From Pseudomonas reidholzensis (GTDB taxonomy: Bacteria > Pseudomonadota > Gammaproteobacteria > Pseudomonadales > Pseudomonadaceae), in NCBI RefSeq assembly GCF_900536025.1, contig NZ_UNOZ01000013.1, positions 744,001 to 808,000 of the forward strand: 64,000 nucleotides of DNA, written 5' to 3'. The position numbers and the translations under genes were made by a program. Below the pieces are notes generated by a model, which saw only the letters and a list, made by a program, of their open reading frames with translations, had not been told where the DNA came from and made no database searches. This document shows, in pieces, positions 38,267 to 46,071 of this stretch (its first letter is position 1; each line of letters begins with the position of its first letter).

Positions 38267-38321
38267 GCACAAGGCCGCGTCGGCAGGGACTGCACAGTCC
38301 TCTGCCGACGCGGCCTTGTGC
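38267..38321. terminator. Bidirectional hairpin terminator
   Basis: A 25-base left arm (38267-38291, GCACAAGGCCGCGTCGGCAG and GGACT) pairs with 38296-38321, with one mismatch/bulge and a 4-base loop. It lies between the convergent PCuAC gene and the small coiled-coil gene and resembles the ACAAGGCCGC repeat family. Confidence 0.75.
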
Positions 38322-38339
38322 CGTCGAGCGCCGGTGAAA

Positions 38340-38567
38340 TCAGCCGCGAAAGCGCGGCAGAGGGCGATCGATGGTCAGCGACGTCAGGGTCTTGCGCACT
38401 TGCGCTTCTTCAGCCTCGATGGCTTTCAGGCTGTCGCGAATCTTGCCGGCTGCGGGCACATCGCCCTGCCGGTCGATCCATTCGGCGATTTCCTTGCACG
38501 CACTGGTCAAGCGGGTTTGGCGCTGGTTCATCAGCGTCAGAAGGGTGTTGAGCTCTTTTGCGGACAT
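38340..38567 (-). CDS. Small helical protein, function unknown
   Basis: 75 residues from ATG 38567, preceded by an AGGATCC-like site. The sequence is almost all helical with heptad-like leucines (ELNTLLTLMNQRQTRL, IRDSLKAIEAEEAQVRKTL), which suggests a short coiled coil or helical hairpin. It has one cysteine, no signal peptide and no membrane segment. It sits between the copper operon (convergent) and the AraC gene of the azlCD operon (38607). No family was recognised. Confidence 0.65.
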   Translation of the reverse strand: MSAKELNTLLTLMNQRQTRLTSACKEIAEWIDRQGDVPAAGKIRDSLKAIEAEEAQVRKTLTSLTIDRPLPRFRG

Positions 38568-38606
38568 GACAGGATCCTCCGTTCAACCCTGTCAGTGTAG
38601 CAGCGC

Positions 38607-39461
38607 CTAGCGCACGTGGCGGTTGCCCGGGAGGGGCAGGCAGGCACTGCGATAGGCCCCCGGCGTCACCCCGTAGGCCTGCTTGAACTGCCGGTTCAAG
38701 TGGCTCTGATCAGCAAAGCCCAGGGCAAACGCCACCTCGGCGGCGCCCATGCCGCGCTTCAACAACTCCCTGGCCCGCGCCAGGCGTCGTTGCTTGAGCC
38801 AGGCGTGTGGCGGCAGGCCTGTGGCCTGGCGGAACACCCGGGCAAAATGGAACGGCGACAGGTTGACCGCCGCTGCCAGCACCTCCAGCGAGGGTGGGTC
38901 GGCCAGCTGGCTCTCCAGCAACTCGCGCGCGCGCGCCACGGCCACAGGCTCATTGCCCGGAGCGCGGGCCTCGGCACCGTGGCCGTGACGCTGCACCAAC
39001 GCCAGCACGGCGTGGCGCCAGGCGGTCTGCTGTTCGAGGGCGCTGGCGCCGGCTTCGGACAGCTGATGCAGCTGGCTGAAGGCCGCGGCCAGGCCTGGGT
39101 CGTGAATCACGCTCTGCTGGAAGTGCGGCAGGCCATGGCGGCCCAGTTCCAGCTCGTCGAGCACGCCGGTGACCCGCGCGTGTTCCGGGTAGAAGCCGCG
39201 ATAGCCCCAGCCCGCCTCATGCGCGGTGGCGCCGGTGTGCAACTCGTCGGGGTTGATCAGGACCATGCTGCCGACCGGCGCCAGGTGTTCGCTGCCGCGA
39301 TGCCAGAAGCGCTGCGCGCCCGATTCGATCACGGTGAACACGTACCCCTCATGCACATGCGGGGCGAAGCGCTGCTGGTAATAGCGCGCGTGCAGCATCT
39401 CCACGTCGCCAAGTGCCGGCGCCTGCCAGAGGTGGGTGCGTTCGCGCAGGGGCGTGCTCAT
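38607..39461 (-). CDS. AraC-family regulator in the azlCD operon
   Basis: 284 residues. The N-terminal cupin-type sensor has HARYYQQRFAPHVHEGYVFTVIESG and VLINPDELHTG. The C-terminal HTH pair is LEVLAAAVNLSPFHFARVFRQATGLPPHAWLKQRRL and AAEVAFALGFADQSHLNRQFKQAYGVTPG. The start (ATG 39461) overlaps the azlD stop by 4 bp (ATGA), so it is co-translated with the AzlCD exporter. AraC genes of this type are frequently in operon with azlCD in Pseudomonas; auto-control of the exporter is likely. Confidence 0.9.
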   Translation of the reverse strand: MSTPLRERTHLWQAPALGDVEMLHARYYQQRFAPHVHEGYVFTVIESGAQRFWHRGSEHLAPVGSMVLINPDELHTGATAHEAGWGYRGFYPEHARVTGVLDELELGRHGLPHFQQSVIHDPGLAAAFSQLHQLSEAGASALEQQTAWRHAVLALVQRHGHGAEARAPGNEPVAVARARELLESQLADPPSLEVLAAAVNLSPFHFARVFRQATGLPPHAWLKQRRLARARELLKRGMGAAEVAFALGFADQSHLNRQFKQAYGVTPGAYRSACLPLPGNRHVR

Positions 39462-39772
39462 GCCAGCCAGCTGCGCAGCAGGAAGAAGATCAACATGCTC
39501 ACCAGCATGCTCAGCAACACGCTGCGGGTCAACAGCACCAGGGCGATGGCCACCAGCGAGCCGAGCAGGTAGGGATTGCCCAGGCTGAGGTCGAGCTGGT
39601 GCCCCGGCAGGAAGATGATCGGCCCGCAGATCGCCGTGAGCATGCCGGGCACGGCAAAGCCGAGAAACTGCCGCGCGTTGGAACTCAGGCGCAGCGGCAG
39701 GCGCGGTTCGAGAAAGGCATAGCGGTTGAGGAACACCACCACGCCCATGGCGACGATCAGCAGCCAGATCAT
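39458..39772 (-). CDS. azlD: AzlD-family branched-chain amino-acid exporter small subunit
   Basis: 104 residues from ATG 39772, inner membrane, with about four hydrophobic segments (MIWLLIVAMGVVVFLNRYAF, GFAVPGMLTAICGPIIF, LGSLVAIALVLLTRSVLLSML). The length and RYAFLEPRLPLRLS motif are typical of AzlD. It overlaps azlC upstream by 4 bp and the AraC gene downstream by 4 bp. Together with AzlC it forms an exporter for branched-chain or related amino acids. Confidence 0.88.
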   Translation of the reverse strand: MIWLLIVAMGVVVFLNRYAFLEPRLPLRLSSNARQFLGFAVPGMLTAICGPIIFLPGHQLDLSLGNPYLLGSLVAIALVLLTRSVLLSMLVSMLIFFLLRSWLA

Positions 39773-40470
39773 GCGCGTGCTCCCGCGAGTTTCTGGCAGG
39801 CGAAGCCCGCCGCCATGCCCAGCAGGCCGGCGGCGACCAGGGCGGTTTCCCACTGCCAGTAGCTGAACAGCACTGAACAGCCCAGCGAGACCGCCACGCA
39901 GACCACCGTCGGCAGGTTGCGCACCACGGGCGCGATCAGCGCGACAAAGGTCGCGACGATGGAAAAATCCAGCCCCAGCTGGTCGAGGTGAGGAATGTTC
40001 TGGCCGAGCACGATGCCGGCCAGGGTGAACAGGTTCCAGGCGACATAGAACGTCAGGCCTACGCCCAGCGCGTACCAGCGGTTGAACTGTTGCGGGTCGT
40101 AGTGGCTGGTCAGGGCAAAGAACTCGTCGGTCAGCAGGAAGCCCAGGCCCAACCGCCAGCGCAGTGGCTGGCCAGACAGCACGGGGCGCATGGACAAGCC
40201 GTAGAGCAGGTGCTGCGAGGTCAGCAGCAGGGTGGTGAGGAGGATCGACAGCAGGCTGGCGCCGCCCTTGAGCATGCCGATCGCCACCAGTTGGGCGGCG
40301 CCGGCAAAGACGATCGCCGACAGGCCCTGGCCTTGCCAGGGGCTGAGGTTGGCTTCGATCGCCATGGAGCCGGCCAGCAGCCCCCACGGGGCAACGGCCA
40401 GGGACAACGGCAGGATGGCGAGAGCGCCGTGGAGAAAGGCGGTACGGGCGATGGGCGGGCTGCTGGACAT
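39769..40470 (-). CDS. azlC: AzlC-family branched-chain amino-acid exporter large subunit
   Basis: 233 residues, inner membrane. Family signatures: the N-terminal GALAILPLSLAVAPWGLLAGSMA, the FAGAAQLVAIGML motif (F-A-G-A-A-Q) and the LTDEFFALT segment. It is first gene of the azlC-azlD-araC operon, joined by 4-bp ATGA overlaps. The natural substrate cannot be told from sequence; leucine analogues and valine are known for relatives. Confidence 0.92.
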   Translation of the reverse strand: MSSSPPIARTAFLHGALAILPLSLAVAPWGLLAGSMAIEANLSPWQGQGLSAIVFAGAAQLVAIGMLKGGASLLSILLTTLLLTSQHLLYGLSMRPVLSGQPLRWRLGLGFLLTDEFFALTSHYDPQQFNRWYALGVGLTFYVAWNLFTLAGIVLGQNIPHLDQLGLDFSIVATFVALIAPVVRNLPTVVCVAVSLGCSVLFSYWQWETALVAAGLLGMAAGFACQKLAGARA

Positions 40471-40552
40471 GGTGGCTGCAAGGGTCGACAGGGCAGAGCA
40501 GCATGGCAGAGGCGGGGGGTGGCTGGCTTGAACGATCTTGCTGGTTTGGCGC

Positions 40553-40581
40553 CTGCGCTGCCCGCATCGCGGGCAGCGCAG
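40553..40581 (-). terminator. Hairpin terminator of the Sel1-like gene
   Basis: A 13-bp perfect stem (CTGCGCTGCCCGC, 40553-40565, with its complement 40569-40581) closes a 3-base loop. It starts 6 bp after the stop of the minus-strand gene at 40588. There is no T run, so termination efficiency is uncertain. Confidence 0.6.
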
Positions 40582-40587
40582 CTGTGT

Positions 40588-41283
40588 TCAGCGCTGGCTG
40601 GTCAAGCGCTGCTGGGCAGCGGCGCAGCCATTGATCTCCACGGCCTTTTGCAGCAACGAGCGTCGGTGCTGCGGGTCGAGATCGCCCAGCAAGCGGTACA
40701 CCTCGGCCTGGTAGTCACGCTGGCGCCCCCACTGCATTTCCAGCCCCTGCGGCTGGCTGCGGTTGCAGGCCAGGCGCACCGCCGGTTGCGGGTAGTAGGC
40801 CGCATACAGGGTGGCCATGCTCGGGATCGCCTCCATGTCATCGCGGTAGGCGGGGCTGGCGTTGTACGGCGGGCACCAGGTGGAAATCGCCGGTGCGGGT
40901 GGCGCAAAGCCCTGTTTGAGGCTGGCCTCGAGCAGCGGGCAGGCGGCCTCCGGAATCTGCGCGGCCGGCAAGAAGGTCATGTAGTACAAGGCCAGCCGGT
41001 ATTGCGCCACCGGATGACCGAGGGCCACCGATTTTTTCAGCAGCGCCACCGCGGTCGGCAGGGTGTGGGCCATGGCCTTGCCCTGGCGGCTGAGTTCAGG
41101 GTCGCTGTCGACCACCGGCCGCAGCGGGCTGCTGCTGTCGTCCAGGCTGTCGGCCTGCTCGAGCAAAGGCAGCGCCTGGCGGTAGAGCAGGTCGGCATGC
41201 GGGTCGATCTGGATCTCCAGCGCGTGTGCGGCCAGCGGCGCCAGCGCCAGGAGCAAGGGCGACAGCGCAGCAGCGCGACTCAC
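40588..41283 (-). CDS. Secreted Sel1-repeat-like protein
   Basis: 231 residues from a GTG at 41283, with GAGG seven bases upstream, giving a signal peptide (VSRAAALSPLLLALAPLAAHAL). An ATG at 41343 would add 20 polar residues ahead of it and spoil the signal. The mature protein has weak Sel1/TPR-like helices (AVALLKKSVALGHPVAQYRLALYYM, EVYRLLGDLDPQHRRSLLQKAVEI) and three cysteines that could pair in the periplasm (ACPLLE, STWCPP, RLACNR). The function is unknown; Sel1 proteins generally mediate protein contacts. Confidence 0.7.
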   Translation of the reverse strand: MSRAAALSPLLLALAPLAAHALEIQIDPHADLLYRQALPLLEQADSLDDSSSPLRPVVDSDPELSRQGKAMAHTLPTAVALLKKSVALGHPVAQYRLALYYMTFLPAAQIPEAACPLLEASLKQGFAPPAPAISTWCPPYNASPAYRDDMEAIPSMATLYAAYYPQPAVRLACNRSQPQGLEMQWGRQRDYQAEVYRLLGDLDPQHRRSLLQKAVEINGCAAAQQRLTSQR

Positions 41284-41422
41284 GGCAGAGCCTCGCAGGC
41301 GGCCTGCGGGCGGGTGGCTTCGATGTTCATTGCGGATACGCATGTGCCTCGGGCAGATCAGAGCGACGACAGCGTATTCTAGCCACCCACAGGCCCATGC
41401 CGAAAGACCACACCTGCGTTTA

Positions 41423-42517
41423 TCAGACGAGCTTGATCGGCGTCACCTTGCGCTGGGCGTATTTGTCCTGCGCCAGGCCCAGTTTCGCGGTGATCACCTT
41501 GGCCAGCGCATTGTTGCCCAAGTCATTGAAATGCAAGCGATCAACAAACAGCGACTCGGCAAATACCGGTGAGCTGCTGAGCATGCTGTTCATGTCATAG
41601 CAGGGCACAGTTTCGGCTTCGCTCTTGATCCGCCTGAAGAACGCCTGGTGCTGCTGGCTGTCGACCACATCCGCCAGCAGCCGGTCGAAGTTGCTCGGTT
41701 GCTGTTGCAGGGCGGTGAGCATGGCCTGCTCGGCGCTCGGCAGGCTGTCTCGGCACCACGGCAACAGCGGCTGGAGGATGAAGGTGAGGGTGGCATGGCT
41801 GTCGGCCAGCAGCCGCTCCCACTGCCGCAAGGTGCGGGCGATGCTGTCGGCGGCGCGCACCAGGCGTTTGTCCGGCGCAGCCAGCGACCAGTTGGCGGGC
41901 GGGCTGGCAGGGCGCGGCAGCAACGCCTGGCCAAGCCGTTGCCAGAGGGGTTCGCGCTGCGCCGGCGCAGCCACCTGGACCCCTTCATTGAAGCTGTTGA
42001 GGTAGGCCAGGTAGCTCGCGTTCTGCGGCGGTGCATAGCCCGCCGCGAGCACTTCACCCAGTGCCTCCCGGGCCAGCGTGTTCAAGCCGCTCAGCACCAC
42101 CACGTGGCCGATCTTGCCGAAGCGGTGCTGGTGGGTCAGGAACAGCAGCAGCTCCTGGGTGGCATCCAGGCCGCACCCGGCCAGGTTCAGCCAGACCTCG
42201 CCGGTGATCATCGACAAGTACGAGGCCACCGTGTGTTCATCGCCGCTGGCGCCAATGCCCAATGCCGTCGAACCGCCCACCAGCAGGTTGATCCGTGGCG
42301 CGCTGCCGCGCTCGGCCGGCGAATGGCGCTTGCCCGCGCAGTGGCTGTAGCGCAACCCCAGGGCGTCGGTATTGAGGGTGGCCGAGCGGTAGCCGCGTTC
42401 GTGCAGGTGCGAGCCAGGCGCGTGCCTGCGCTCGCCCAGTTGCAGGAAGCGCTGGTAGTCCTGGTGCAGGGGGTGGACGTTGCCCTGGCCGTGCGCTGCA
42501 CTGTCGATCGGTCTCAT
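41423..42517 (-). CDS. SGNH/GDSL-type hydrolase, function unknown
   Basis: 364 residues from ATG 42517, six bases after AAGGA; GTG 42538 is the upstream alternative. The SGNH blocks can be traced: the catalytic serine in GGSTALG (Ser83), an oxyanion glycine in LAGCGLDAT (about Gly115), GLN in VVLSGLNTL (Asn146) and the Asp326-x-x-His329 pair in VDRLHFND. There is no signal peptide, so it probably acts in the cytoplasm. Neighbours on the same strand are LysE-type and YqcI/YcgG-type genes (40 bp and 2 bp gaps), suggesting one operon. An esterase or acyl-transfer role is inferred. Confidence 0.72.
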   Translation of the reverse strand: MRPIDSAAHGQGNVHPLHQDYQRFLQLGERRHAPGSHLHERGYRSATLNTDALGLRYSHCAGKRHSPAERGSAPRINLLVGGSTALGIGASGDEHTVASYLSMITGEVWLNLAGCGLDATQELLLFLTHQHRFGKIGHVVVLSGLNTLAREALGEVLAAGYAPPQNASYLAYLNSFNEGVQVAAPAQREPLWQRLGQALLPRPASPPANWSLAAPDKRLVRAADSIARTLRQWERLLADSHATLTFILQPLLPWCRDSLPSAEQAMLTALQQQPSNFDRLLADVVDSQQHQAFFRRIKSEAETVPCYDMNSMLSSSPVFAESLFVDRLHFNDLGNNALAKVITAKLGLAQDKYAQRKVTPIKLV

Positions 42518-42557
42518 GGGCATTCCTTGTTCGGGCACGGGAGGCAGGCTGCGCCGG

Positions 42558-43196
42558 TCAGGCCGCCAGTTCCTTGAGGTTGTAGAGCAGCCCGACCGCC
42601 GCGATCAGCAGCAAGGCGACGCCGGAGGCCAGGCTGATCAGGCGGCTGCTGCGCTGCGAGGCAATCCGGCCGATGGCGAAGATGTAGAGGCTGAGCACGG
42701 CGAAGTCGATGGCGATCCACAGCAGCGACAGCACCACCATGCTCTTCTCGAACGACTCGGTGATCTGGATGAACTGCGGGAAGAAGGAGATGAAGAAGAT
42801 GATGTCCTTGGGGTTGGAAATCCCCACCATGAAGCCTTGCAGCAAACCGCCGCGACCGGGTTTGCCAGGCTCGGCCAGGGGCGCGTCGGGCGCGGCGGCG
42901 GCGGGCGCCTGCAATGCCTCGCGCAGGGTGGCCACGGCGATGTAGCCGATGAACAGGCAGCCGAGCAGGCTCATGCCGTTCAGCCAGAGCTTGTCGATGG
43001 CCGCGCTGGTCATGATGATCCAGGCCGCGGCGCCGATCAGCACCAGCGACGCCCAGTTGGTGCCGATCGCGGTGAACAGGGCCTTTCGCGAGCCGGAAGC
43101 CGCAGCGGTGTTGACGATCAGCGCCACCACCGGGCCAGGCGTGGCGATCAGCAGCAGGACAGTCAGGGCGTAGGTGGCAGTCAGTGCGGTATTCAC
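42558..43196 (-). CDS. LysE-family exporter
   Basis: 212 residues from GTG 43196, inner membrane. It starts 2 bp after the stop of the YqcI/YcgG gene (TGACTGTG), so translation is coupled; a much longer open frame exists upstream but is a shadow of that gene. Family signatures are the N-terminal LIATPGPVVALIVNTAAASG (ATPGP) and GFMVGISNPKDIIFFISFFPQF (NPK). Six hydrophobic segments. LysE proteins export amino acids or homoserine lactones; the cargo here may be a product or toxin of the neighbouring enzymes. Confidence 0.9.
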   Translation of the reverse strand: MNTALTATYALTVLLLIATPGPVVALIVNTAAASGSRKALFTAIGTNWASLVLIGAAAWIIMTSAAIDKLWLNGMSLLGCLFIGYIAVATLREALQAPAAAAPDAPLAEPGKPGRGGLLQGFMVGISNPKDIIFFISFFPQFIQITESFEKSMVVLSLLWIAIDFAVLSLYIFAIGRIASQRSSRLISLASGVALLLIAAVGLLYNLKELAA

Positions 43197-43198
43197 AG

Positions 43199-43975
43199 TC
43201 AGTTCTCGGTCAGTGTGTCGGGTGCCACGTGGGCGTGGAAGGGGCAGCGGGCCGGGTTCAGTGAGCCCTGCTCCTGCAGCTGGTACTGCTTCCATTCGTA
43301 GTTGTCGTCCTGGCCGAAATAGCCCAGGGAGTCGGGCACGACCCCGTCGTTGTAATGGCGCACCCGCTCGCGAATCCGCCCACGGATGCGCTGGCCGCTT
43401 TCGGTCAGGGCGCTGGCCACTTCCTCGAAGCTCTCCCGCGGGTTGATCACAAAGACCATGCTGTCGCCCAGGTTGCGGCTCTTCATGAGCCGATGGCCGG
43501 GGAAGTTCATGTTGATGAACAACGGCATGCCGGCGAAGCAGAACGACCACTGGCTGTCGTGCGGGTCGCCTGGGACGTCCTGCGGCCAGGGCTGCGGGTC
43601 GCGCGCGTGCACGCCCTGGAGCACCTTCCAGGCCAGTGCCTGCTGCTGCTCGAGGGTGGTGTCGGTGGCGGCTTCGAGAAACACCAGCAGCGGGGTGCCG
43701 ATGCGTTGCTTGAGGGCGATCGGTTCGATCGTGCGCACATAGTCGCCCAGGCCCTTGGCCATGTCGTCGGCCATGTGCTCGGCCCTGGCGAAGACGATGT
43801 GGCAGGTCTTGGCAGCCACTGCCTTGCGTCCAAACAGGCAGGGAAATTCGGGGTTGGCGAGTATTTCGCGAAAGTGTTGCAGGGTCCTGTACGTCCAGTG
43901 GTGTGTGTTCTGGACATGTTCGTCGGCCAGCTCTAGCGCATCCAGGCGATAGCAATTTCCATAACCCGTAAACAT
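43199..43975 (-). CDS. YqcI/YcgG-family protein
   Basis: 258 residues from ATG 43975 (MFTGYGNCYRLD); an ATG at 44002 would add nine residues. The family shows F-P-C-L-F-G-R-K-A near residue 47, CHIVFARA, and WSFCFAGMPLFINMNFPGH with the conserved N-F-P-G-H and nearby R-x-x-x-S-R-N-L-G. The fold contains several conserved histidines and cysteines that could bind metal. The biochemical function of the family is not known to me. It is co-transcribed with a LysE-type exporter and an SGNH hydrolase and divergent from a LysR regulator. Confidence 0.8.
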   Translation of the reverse strand: MFTGYGNCYRLDALELADEHVQNTHHWTYRTLQHFREILANPEFPCLFGRKAVAAKTCHIVFARAEHMADDMAKGLGDYVRTIEPIALKQRIGTPLLVFLEAATDTTLEQQQALAWKVLQGVHARDPQPWPQDVPGDPHDSQWSFCFAGMPLFINMNFPGHRLMKSRNLGDSMVFVINPRESFEEVASALTESGQRIRGRIRERVRHYNDGVVPDSLGYFGQDDNYEWKQYQLQEQGSLNPARCPFHAHVAPDTLTEN

Positions 43976-44135
43976 GGTTTCCCCAGGAGTTCTAATAATC
44001 ATTTCCGCACACTGATAGGCGGTTTCGCTCTATGGTTTTATTGTTTTCAAGCATTTTCTGAGAACGACTCGCAGTTGTAAAACGCCTGGAACTATGACCT
44101 ACTATTAGTCTTACTCATGCTCGGGAAGCCCCTCG
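43976..44135. promoter_or_regulatory. Divergent promoter region, YqcI/YcgG operon / LysR
   Basis: 160 bp of AT-richer DNA (44030-44115). TTTATTGTTTTCAAG and CTACTATTAGTCTTACTC are promoter-like. LysR regulators usually bind here and control both directions. No perfect dyad was identified. Confidence 0.45.
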
Positions 44136-45056
44136 ATGTCAGAACGGATTCAGGCCCTGCACGCCCTGCGCGCCTTCGAAGTGGCGTCGCGCTACGGCTC
44201 GTTCACCCGCGCCGCGCAAGAGCTGGCGCTGACCCAAGGCGCGGTCAGCCATCACATCAAGACCCTGGAGTCGCTATTTGGCTGCGACCTGTTCGAGCGG
44301 CGTGGGCCCAAGCTGCGCCTGACCGAGCACGGCCGGCTGCTGGCGCAGGAGCTGAAGGTGGGTTTCAAGATCATCGAGAACGCTTGCGCGCTGTTGCGCC
44401 AGGACCGCTACGGGCTACGCCTGAAAGCCCCGTCAACGCTGACCGTGCGCTGGTTGCTGCGGGCGCTGGATGGCTTCAAGAAGGCCGAAAACAGCTGCAG
44501 CGTGCAGCTCTCGAGCGTGTGGATGGACATCGACACCGTCGATTTCTACTCCGAGCCCTACGATTGCGCGATTCTCCTGGCCAACGGCCGCTTTCCGGCC
44601 GATGTAGAGAGCTTCAAGCTGTTCGACGAGTGGCTGATCCCGGTCTGCCACCCCGACTACCTGGCGGATGACGCACCGGAGCTGTCGGCACTCGCGCAGT
44701 GCGATTTCCTCCACCCCTCGACCGACCGGCGTGACTGGCGGCGTTGGCTGGCACGGATGGACGCACTGGACATCAGCATCGATCAGGGCCAGGTGTTCGA
44801 CACCCTCGACCAGGGCATCTCGGCGGCGCAGCAGGGCCTGGGCATCTCGGTGGTCGACCTGGTCCTGGCCAGCGCCGACGTGGCGGCCGGGCGCCTGGTC
44901 ATGCCGTTCAAGCATGCCGTGGCCACGGGTGACGGCTATTACATGACCTGGCTCAAGGCCAGCCCCAAGGACCGGCAGATGCACAAGCTGCGCGATTTCC
45001 TCCTGGCCCAGGTGCCACCGCTGGCCTCCAAGGAGATCAACTACCTGTACGGTTGA
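44136..45056 (+). CDS. LysR-family regulator (GcvA-like)
   Basis: 306 residues. The N-terminal helix-turn-helix reads LHALRAFEVASRYGSFTRAAQELALTQGAVSHHIKTLES, the GcvA/AmpR-like LysR subfamily. The effector-binding domain starts near LKAPSTLTVRWLL. It is divergent from the YqcI/YcgG-LysE-SGNH operon and is its likely regulator. Its 3' end overlaps the 3' end of the next, opposite LysR gene by 20 bp. The Gly-cleavage relation of GcvA is a family trait, not evidence for this protein's ligand. Confidence 0.9.
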   Translation: MSERIQALHALRAFEVASRYGSFTRAAQELALTQGAVSHHIKTLESLFGCDLFERRGPKLRLTEHGRLLAQELKVGFKIIENACALLRQDRYGLRLKAPSTLTVRWLLRALDGFKKAENSCSVQLSSVWMDIDTVDFYSEPYDCAILLANGRFPADVESFKLFDEWLIPVCHPDYLADDAPELSALAQCDFLHPSTDRRDWRRWLARMDALDISIDQGQVFDTLDQGISAAQQGLGISVVDLVLASADVAAGRLVMPFKHAVATGDGYYMTWLKASPKDRQMHKLRDFLLAQVPPLASKEINYLYG

Positions 45057-45948
45057 GCGGGTCGGCGCAGAACACCCGTTGCAGCATGAAGTCGATGAAC
45101 ACCCGCAGCTTGGGCGGCATCTGCCGCCCCGACGGCCACAGCAGGTAGAAGCTGCCACGCCGCTCCATGAAGTCCTCGAGCACGCTCACCAGGCTGCCAC
45201 TGGCCAGTTCCTTGCGCACGCTGAAGTCTGGCAGGCAGGTGATGCCGCGGTGGTTGATGGCAAAGCAGATGCGCGTCTCGACGTGGTTGCAGATCATCGA
45301 AGTCGGGATGTCATAGGCCTGCTCGGGGTGCTCGCGGCGCAGCGGCCAGGCCTCCAGCTTGCCGCTGCTGGGGAAGCGGTAATGCAGGCAGGTGTGCTCG
45401 ACCAGTTCACGCGGGTGGGCCGGGTTGCCGCTGGCGCGCAGGTACTCCGGCGAGGCCACCAGGCGGTGCTGGAAGTGCCCGAGAAACTTGGCATTGAGCC
45501 GCGAATCCAGCGGCTGACCGCCGCGCATCACCACGTCGAAGCCTTCGCCGACGATGTCCACCATGCGGTCGCTGAAGTCCAGGTCGAGCTCGACCTCTGG
45601 GTACAGCGCCATGAATTCGGCCAGTGCCGGCATCACCAGGCCGGTGACCTGCGGCAGGCTGACCCGCAAGCGTCCGCGCGGGGTTTCGCTGGCCTGGGAC
45701 AGCTCCTGCTCGGTGGCTTCGATCTCCGCCAGGATGCGTCGGCTGCGCTCGAGAAACAGCGAGCCCTCGGCGGTCAGGGTGATGCTCCGGGTGCTGCGAT
45801 GGAACAGCCGTACCCCCAGGCGGGCTTCAAGACGCGCGACCCGCTTGCCCACCGCTGAGGCGCTGATGCCCAGCGACTGGCCGGCGGCGACGAAACTGCG
45901 GCTTTCGGCGACGCGGTTGAACACCAGAAATCCGCTGAGGCTGTCCAT
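45037..45948 (-). CDS. LysR-family regulator, divergent from MFS exporter
   Basis: 303 residues from ATG 45948 (MDSLSGFLVFNRVAES), which follows CAGGAG; an upstream frame adds 22 residues without support. HTH: FNRVAESRSFVAAGQSLGISASAVGKRVARLE (AaeR/DsdC-like group). The C-terminal domain has EGFDVVMRGGQPLDSRL. Divergent from the MFS gene at 46072, with the perfect dyad CGGACA-TCGG-TGTCCG (45965-45980) between them as its probable site. Convergent overlap of 20 bp with the other LysR gene. Confidence 0.92.
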   Translation of the reverse strand: MDSLSGFLVFNRVAESRSFVAAGQSLGISASAVGKRVARLEARLGVRLFHRSTRSITLTAEGSLFLERSRRILAEIEATEQELSQASETPRGRLRVSLPQVTGLVMPALAEFMALYPEVELDLDFSDRMVDIVGEGFDVVMRGGQPLDSRLNAKFLGHFQHRLVASPEYLRASGNPAHPRELVEHTCLHYRFPSSGKLEAWPLRREHPEQAYDIPTSMICNHVETRICFAINHRGITCLPDFSVRKELASGSLVSVLEDFMERRGSFYLLWPSGRQMPPKLRVFIDFMLQRVFCADPLNRTGS

Positions 45949-45964
45949 CCACTGCTCCTGATTG

Positions 45965-45980
45965 CGGACATCGGTGTCCG
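45965..45980. promoter_or_regulatory. Probable LysR operator
   Basis: CGGACA-TCGG-TGTCCG is a perfect 6-bp inverted repeat with a 4-base spacer. It lies 16 bp upstream of the LysR start and 92 bp upstream of the MFS start. Confidence 0.55.
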
Positions 45981-46071
45981 TAGTGAACGGCATTCTACCC
46001 GTCTTTATCCGCAATGCCTGCGGGTCGCAAGATGCTCGCCTGTCGATTCATCTATCAGGAGGCTTCTCGCC

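Noticed and set aside
43199..43955. A 465-codon frame fusing LysE to upstream sequence
   Set aside because: The upstream part is a shadow of the YqcI/YcgG gene; LysE begins at GTG 43196 by family length and coupling to the upstream stop.
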